Assembly (NCBI GenBank): GCA_000818945.1
Contig: KN805387.1
Span: 612,546 to 676,545 of the forward strand
Direction: 5' to 3'
Source: Schizochytrium sp. CCTCC M209059
Taxonomy: Eukaryota; Sar; Bigyra; Thraustochytrida; Thraustochytriidae
DNA: 64,000 nucleotides
A model generated the notes under the pieces. It had not been told where the DNA came from. It did not search any database and saw nothing but the letters and a program-made list of their open reading frames with translations. The position numbers were made by a program, and so were the translations under genes. The number at the start of each line of letters is the position of its first letter. The stretch's first letter is position 1. Below, piece after piece: positions 59,316 to 64,000 of the stretch.

Positions 59316-60716
59316 ATGGCCACTGCCGAGACGGAAACGATGCCGAGCACTTTGGCCAACGGGTCCGAGCCCGCCGTGACGGCGCCTGCGAGCCAGACCT
59401 CTCACGACGCCCAGGACGCCTTGCCGCCCCTGTCAAGCCTGACGTGCCAAGTCTGCGACACCTATTTTACAGAGCCGGTGACCCTTCCGTGCCTGCATAC
59501 CTTTTGCAAAAAGTGTTTGGAGACCTACAATGGGCGCCCGCTCGGACAGGTCGTGTACGAAGACGAAGATGACGACGAGGACGAGGACGGCGATCAGGCC
59601 AACGGAGATGCGCCCCCGCGCCCAAAGAAAAAGAAGCAAAAGCCCGTGCAGTGCCCCACATGCAAGGACAAGCTGCATCTCGCCAACGCCGAGCACTTTG
59701 CCGAGCCCTTCCCCAACGATCGTATGGCCCGTATCGTCAAGCTGCTCCACGACTCCAAGATTCTCTGCCAGAACTGCGAACAGTCCGCCAGCGAGTACCG
59801 CTGCACAGTCTGCGACGCCTACACGTGCAAAGCGTGTTGGGACGTGACCCACGCCGCGCCCATCTTTCGCGACCACTCGCCCGAGCCTCTTACCCACAGC
59901 GAAATGACGGCAGCGCCCAAGTGCGAGAGCCACCCGATCAATGACATCGAGTACTTTTGCACCGAGGAAGAACTTGGCTGCTGCCAAGTCTGCCTCCTCA
60001 AGGGCGAGTTCAAGGGCAAGGACTATGCCCTCGTCACGGATGTGCGCGCCGAGCGCCAAAAGGAGGTCGAGCACGGCGTCAGCGAGGCCCTTTTGCAGCG
60101 CGCCTCGCTTATTGAGGGACGGAAGCAAAACGAGACCGTTCTCAAGGAGCTCCACGAGACCCTCGCCGAGCAACAGGCTGCCGTCTCGGCAAACTTTGCC
60201 GAAATTCGCAAGGCCCTTGACCAGCGCGAGCAGGAAACGCTCGAGGCCCTCCAGGCTCTACACGACTCCAAAGAAAAGGTCCTCAATTACCAAGTGAACG
60301 CCATCGACACAGAAAAGGCACGCATCGAGGACAGTGTCGCCAACGTCAACCTCGTGCTCAAGCACAGTAACGATCTCGAGGTCATCTACCTCACCTATGT
60401 GCTCCAGGAGCAGGTCAATGCCATTTGCAACGTGCCCTCGACGAACCCTTCCGCTGGATCCTCTTCGGGCGAGCCGGACCACGAGCCGGCCGTCGACGCC
60501 CAGCTTCCTGTCATTCTCTCGGACAAGATCCCCAACCTTGTCTCCGCCTACGCCTCTGTGGCCGATGCCTCATTGGTGGAGGAGATCGCCTCGGGCCAGG
60601 TCGACGCCGACGTCCTCGCCTCTTATTCGGCCAACGATGATCAAAAGAACATTCTCCGTATCGTTACTGGCAACAACAACGCCGACGGTGCAGAGTACGG
60701 CTGCTTTATTCAGTAA
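59316..60716 (+). CDS. RING/B-box/coiled-coil (TRIM-like) protein
   Basis: Protein of 466 residues, ATG 59316 (GACG-ATG-G). RING finger begins CQVCDTYFTEPVTLPCLHTFC at about residue 45 and its last pair is CPTCKDKL at ~113; an acidic stretch (EDEDDDEDEDGD) and Lys-rich run are inserted inside it. Two B-boxes follow at about 150-195 (CQNCEQSASEYRCTVCDAYTC) and 200-240 (CESHPINDIEYFC), then a coiled coil (about 250-370) and a disordered, acidic C-terminus without PRY/SPRY or NHL domain. Probably an E3 ubiquitin ligase. Confidence 0.9.
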   Translation: MATAETETMPSTLANGSEPAVTAPASQTSHDAQDALPPLSSLTCQVCDTYFTEPVTLPCLHTFCKKCLETYNGRPLGQVVYEDEDDDEDEDGDQANGDAPPRPKKKKQKPVQCPTCKDKLHLANAEHFAEPFPNDRMARIVKLLHDSKILCQNCEQSASEYRCTVCDAYTCKACWDVTHAAPIFRDHSPEPLTHSEMTAAPKCESHPINDIEYFCTEEELGCCQVCLLKGEFKGKDYALVTDVRAERQKEVEHGVSEALLQRASLIEGRKQNETVLKELHETLAEQQAAVSANFAEIRKALDQREQETLEALQALHDSKEKVLNYQVNAIDTEKARIEDSVANVNLVLKHSNDLEVIYLTYVLQEQVNAICNVPSTNPSAGSSSGEPDHEPAVDAQLPVILSDKIPNLVSAYASVADASLVEEIASGQVDADVLASYSANDDQKNILRIVTGNNNADGAEYGCFIQ

Positions 60717-61186
60717 AATGGAGCGAGCATGCATGCATGCAAGCAAGCAAGTCGCGTTGGCTGCGTCCACTAGCTGCAAATTGACCTCTTGCGCTCTTGT
60801 CAGGGGATGTTTCGTGTCTGCAGGGATGCAATGCTTTTCGCCTTTTCAATTTGTTGAAACAACTTAGATTCTTTCCACCCTCTCCGTTCACTCTTTTTCC
60901 GTATGCGCCATTTGCTCTCGCTCATAGCAACTAGGCGACTCCAGTCCGCAAGGTCCGTCCGTATTCTGAGCGTGCTTGATCTATGCGACTTGAATGACTC
61001 ACAACGTCACCGATAAATCGAAGTTCTTGTCGCCTTTTCGACACCGCACACCAGATATCGTCGCTCGCGAAACTCCGCGCACGCACTCGTTGAATCGCAC
61101 ATGACCGACACGGTGGCCAACACGGAGGCCTATTAATTGACTCATCACCAAACCAAATCTCCATCGTCGCAGCATTGGCCGTGACC
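60717..61186. other. Intergenic (RING-B-box / DUF707)
   Basis: Short GCATGCATGCAAGCAAGC repeat at 60727-60751. No gene seen. Confidence 0.45.
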
Positions 61187-61425
61187 ATGGACTTTGAGGC
61201 CTTGCTCAACGCGCACGTGGGCGGCGATGAGCGCAAGCCCGAGCGCGAGCGCGGAGGAGACGAAGCATCGCGTAAGCGGCGACATCTTGCAGAGGATGGC
61301 GACGACAAGGACGTTGTAGGGCGTGACCGGAGCGGACGCGACGATGCCTCGCACGGTGGGGACCGTCCAGCCGCTAAGCGACGAAGACGCGGTGGTCGTG
61401 GTGGCGCCAAGAACCGCCTCAAAAG

Positions 61426-61473
<48 letters not shown>

Positions 61474-62452
61474 ACCTCACCAAGGTCGAGGTCCTCCGCG
61501 CGGGCCTCAACCGGCGCGCGCACCCGCTCGAAGACACGCCCGCTGGATGTGGCCCGGGCGTGAGTTGGACAGGGTGCGCGACAGATTCCTTGTCATTCTT
61601 GCCGCTGGCGACGGCTCGCTACATGACAAAGCAACACCCTGGAACGAGGACGGGCGTTTCGATCTCTGCATTGTTTACTACGGAACCAACGACGAGACAG
61701 CCGAAAAATACCGTGGGCAGGCGAATTACTTTTTGCAAAGCGAAGGCCCCAAGTGGCAACTCATGCGACGCGCGCTCAAAGAGTGCTTGTGGCGAAAGTA
61801 TGCCTATATATGGATGCCCGACGATGATCTGCGCATAGACCCTGTTGATATCGTGCGCATGTTCCGAATAGCTCAAGATGACGATCTTCTCATGGGACAG
61901 CCGGCGCTGCTGGACGTAAATATTCAGCCACAGTACAGAAAGATCATCAAGCGCCGAGAAGGCGTTCTTTTGCACTACTCGAACTTTGTCGAGATCATGT
62001 GTCCTTTTTTCAGAGTCGATGCTCTCGAGTATGTGCAGCACACCTTTGACAGTGATGATGCCAAGTCCGGTTGGGGGCTCGATATGTTATGGCCTACAAT
62101 GCTGAATTTTCAAGGCATTGGTGTCATTGACGCCACGCCTGTCGAACACACACGCCCACAACAGGCATTTGGCGTTCAGTCGTCCTTTTATAATCGTTTC
62201 AAGATTGATCCACAACGGGAATACTTTGACCTGCAACGCCGCTTCAACTTTCGCGATTTTCGAAAGAGAACCTTTGAGGAGGTCCCCGACAAGAATACCG
62301 CCAAAGCATCTTCGTCTGCACCCGTATCGGATCGTCAGAGTCCACGAGAAGAGTCTCGCAAAGACGAGGATCATCATGGTGATCCCAAGGGCGAGGATCA
62401 TTATGGTGATAATAAAGACGAGCCTGCAAAGCACGATGAGGAACAAAGGTAG
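61187..62452 (+). CDS. DUF707 family protein (glycosyltransferase-like)
   Basis: Protein of 421 residues from ATG 61187. The N-terminal third is Arg/Gly-rich and disordered with 15 glutamines; the rest fits DUF707: RFLVILAAGDGS near 135, QSEGPKWQLMRRAL, YIWMPDDDLRIDP (the D-rich motif suggests metal/nucleotide-sugar binding), LMGQPALLD, FVEIMCPFFRVDAL, GWGLDMLWP, GVIDATPVEHTRP. DUF707 proteins of plants and bacteria are thought to be glycosyltransferases, unproven. The usual N-terminal membrane anchor of plant members is not seen. The C-terminus is acidic with His-Asp repeats (DEDHHGDPKGEDHYGD). Confidence 0.82.
61427..61471. repeat. Pure (CAG)15 coding repeat
   Basis: Fifteen uninterrupted CAG codons encoding poly-Gln in the DUF707 protein. 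Confidence 0.95.
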
Positions 62453-62722
62453 ATGGAGAAAATAGATAGCAATGACACCAGGAGAGTGCGAAATTTGTTT
62501 AAATTTATCTAACTTGACCTCAAATGAGTAATCGCGCTCCGTATCCCGCAAGATGATGTCCATCGCGGTCTGCGTCAAGATCAGACTCACCCAAGAGACA
62601 ATGTTACGTTCAAGGCGAAATAGCAGCATCATATGGATGACAAAGAAAGCAAGACATGTGGCCATGATAAAAAGCAGTTAAGACTCGTACTGATAAAGAA
62701 AATGTAAGTCAGGCAGGCTGAC
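62453..62722. other. Convergent intergenic (DUF707 / isochorismatase)
   Basis: On the minus strand an ATG at 62665 opens a hydrophobic frame that runs on into the DUF707 3' end to 62087; it is treated as uncertain (see findings). Nothing else is seen. Confidence 0.35.
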
Positions 62723-63482
62723 TTAGAGCGTGGACTGGAGCTTGGCAAGCTTTTGGTTGTGTTCCTTGATGAGCTTGCTGATTTGACGAAAGTTCGGGTG
62801 CGATGAATCGCGCATAATGTCAAAGAGAACCGTCTCCGAGGTCGTCAAGTAGGCTCCCTGCTCCTTGAGACGTTGCAGAGCCGTGTCACGGTAAATGGGA
62901 CGCGAGCTGGAGACGGCATCAGTGACAATGTGGACGTCAAACTCTTTCTCCGCCAGCAGGTCCATGGCCGTCTGGTAGACGCAGACATGCGACTCGATGC
63001 CAAAGAGAACGCAAGTGCGCTCCTCGGTCTTGGGCTTGGCCAGCTCAGCGCGCACCTCTGGCGTGAGCATCGAGAATTTGGTCTTGGGATACACGGGAAA
63101 GCCATCGGTGCTAATTTCCTCGCAGGTGGCGCCGAGCTTGTCGGGGTTTTGTTCCGTGAAGATGCATTTGACATCGAGAAGCTTGGCGGCCTGCACGAGG
63201 AAGGAGGAGCTGGCGATGACATGGTCCATGTTGTGAATCACGGAGCGGAAGCGGTCTGTGGCTCGAGTTTGTCCGTCAGCTCGTCTTGCGTACTAGATTG
63301 CATGCTGCGCAAAGGCATGCGTCGCGCCACACGCCGCGTGCATTCAACTTACCCTGCACATCGCAGACGAGAAAGAAGGTCCCGGAGCCGAGCCTGCCGG
63401 CGCTGGCCTTGGCCACCTGCGAAGTCATCTCGCTGTCGGACGAAGAGTATTGCGTCTTGGCGCGCTTTGCGGCGCTTTCCAT
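62723..63482 (-). CDS. Isochorismatase-like hydrolase (ISOC1/2-type), two exons
   Basis: Exons 63353-63482 and 62723-63255 with a 97-nt intron (GTAAGT...CACAG, phase 1). The spliced protein has 220 residues. The joint restores FLVCDVQ|DRFRSVIHNMD, the family start, with catalytic D41. Also seen: TEQNPDKLGAT, the PKTKFSMLTP lysine region and the nucleophile C135 in GIESHVCVYQTAMDLL. This matches eukaryotic ISOC1/2-type proteins, cysteine hydrolases of unclear substrate. The first 30 residues are disordered. Confidence 0.93.
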
Positions 63483-63822
63483 GCGTCGCGGGGGCGCGCG
63501 AGTGTAGCGGAGCGTCCGCGAAAGCGTCGTCCGCAGAGCAGAGCGCGCGCGAGGTCGACTGAGCAAGCGAGCGAGCGAGTGAGCGAGCGTGCTGTTGAAC
63601 TCGCGGATTCGGATTTGCTGCCCATGGTGGCTAGCTATGGCTAGCTAGCTATGGCTAGCTAGCTAGCTAGCTAGCTGTGGCAGCGTTTCCGATCTTGGGT
63701 CCAGCGTCGTCTATGTTATCGCTGCGCCGCATCGGGAACGATGCATACACCAAGACGAAGATTTCTGCTCCTCTTGCTTCCACGCGCAGAGAGAGCTACC
63801 GATCGTTCTACAAGGCCGTGGA
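63483..63822. other. Upstream of isochorismatase gene, with AGCT repeat
   Basis: GC-rich GCGAGCGAGTGAGC run (63563-63585) and a (GCTA)n run at 63630-63676. It should contain the isochorismatase promoter and the 3' UTR of the gene entering from the right. Confidence 0.5.
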
Positions 63823-63920
63823 CTATGCTTTGTTCTCCCCCGCGAGAACGACGTCCTCGTGCAAGATCATGATGGCGATGGCTTGGTTCTTGCTTGCCTG
63901 CAGTGCCCACTCAACCAAGG
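63823..63920 (-). CDS. Last exon of a gene continuing past the right edge (partial)
   Basis: A 98-nt exon is suggested by the acceptor GAGCCAG before 63920, a branch-point-like CTGAC about 26 bases upstream, and a sensible C-terminal reading (LVEWALQASKNQAIAI / MILHEDVVLAGENKA) ending in TAG at 63823. The upstream exons are outside the window. No family recognised from 31 residues. Confidence 0.4.
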
Positions 63921-64000
63921 CTGGCTCATAATACTACCGTCAGCGTGTTCAAATTTGGGGGGGTATTTTACCAACCTCGCGATTGACGACAAAATAAACG

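Overview
This is nuclear DNA from a protist. Most genes are single exons. The few introns I could resolve are 68-104 nt long with GT-AG ends, and the code is standard. Genes lie close together in convergent and divergent pairs. The content (TRiC/CCT subunit, myosin, ataxin-2, ORAI-like channel, F-box, RING/B-box and R3H-DExH proteins, together with riboflavin synthesis and a DUF707 protein) excludes bacteria and argues against animals and fungi. A heterotrophic stramenopile, for example a thraustochytrid (Labyrinthulomycetes), fits best; this is inference, not proof.

Layout. 1-3.1 kb: 5' two-thirds or so of a very large LRR-IQ protein on the minus strand, open to the left edge. 3.5-4.1 kb: unknown 207-aa protein with a heat-shock-element-like array upstream. 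4.7-5.8 kb: three-exon J-domain protein, divergent from an R3H DExH helicase (6.0-9.9 kb). 10.2-11.3 kb: bZIP factor next to a 106-N assembly gap. 12.0-13.7 kb: flavin monooxygenase. 14.5-21.2 kb: tandem pair of Patched/Dispatched-like RND proteins. 21.6-28.5 kb: PDZ/zinc-ribbon protein, VAT1-like reductase, unknown acidic protein, CDC34-like E2. 28.7-37.4 kb: FBXO15-like protein, myosin, and a PP2C phosphatase fused to four CCCH zinc fingers. 38.2-47.6 kb: hexose-6-phosphate epimerase, CCT5, a four-exon histidine phosphatase, ataxin-2, a SET-domain protein. 47.6-54.9 kb: a 7.4-kb stretch packed with microsatellites and without a recognisable gene. 54.9-56.5 kb: a more AT-rich island with an exact-period 144-bp tandem repeat. 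56.8-64 kb: ORAI-like channel, lumazine synthase, RING/B-box protein, DUF707 protein, isochorismatase-like hydrolase, and the last exon of a gene entering from the right.

Themes. Proteostasis (J-protein, CCT5, E2, F-box, RING), RNA biology (R3H helicase, ataxin-2, CCCH fingers) and calcium signalling (ORAI-like channel, IQ motifs) recur, but neighbours do not form an operon or one pathway. Many start codons follow U-poor, purine- or CAA-type leaders and several sit in CAAG-ATG, which I used to choose starts. The most unusual single gene is the PP2C-CCCH fusion at 35.1-37.4 kb.
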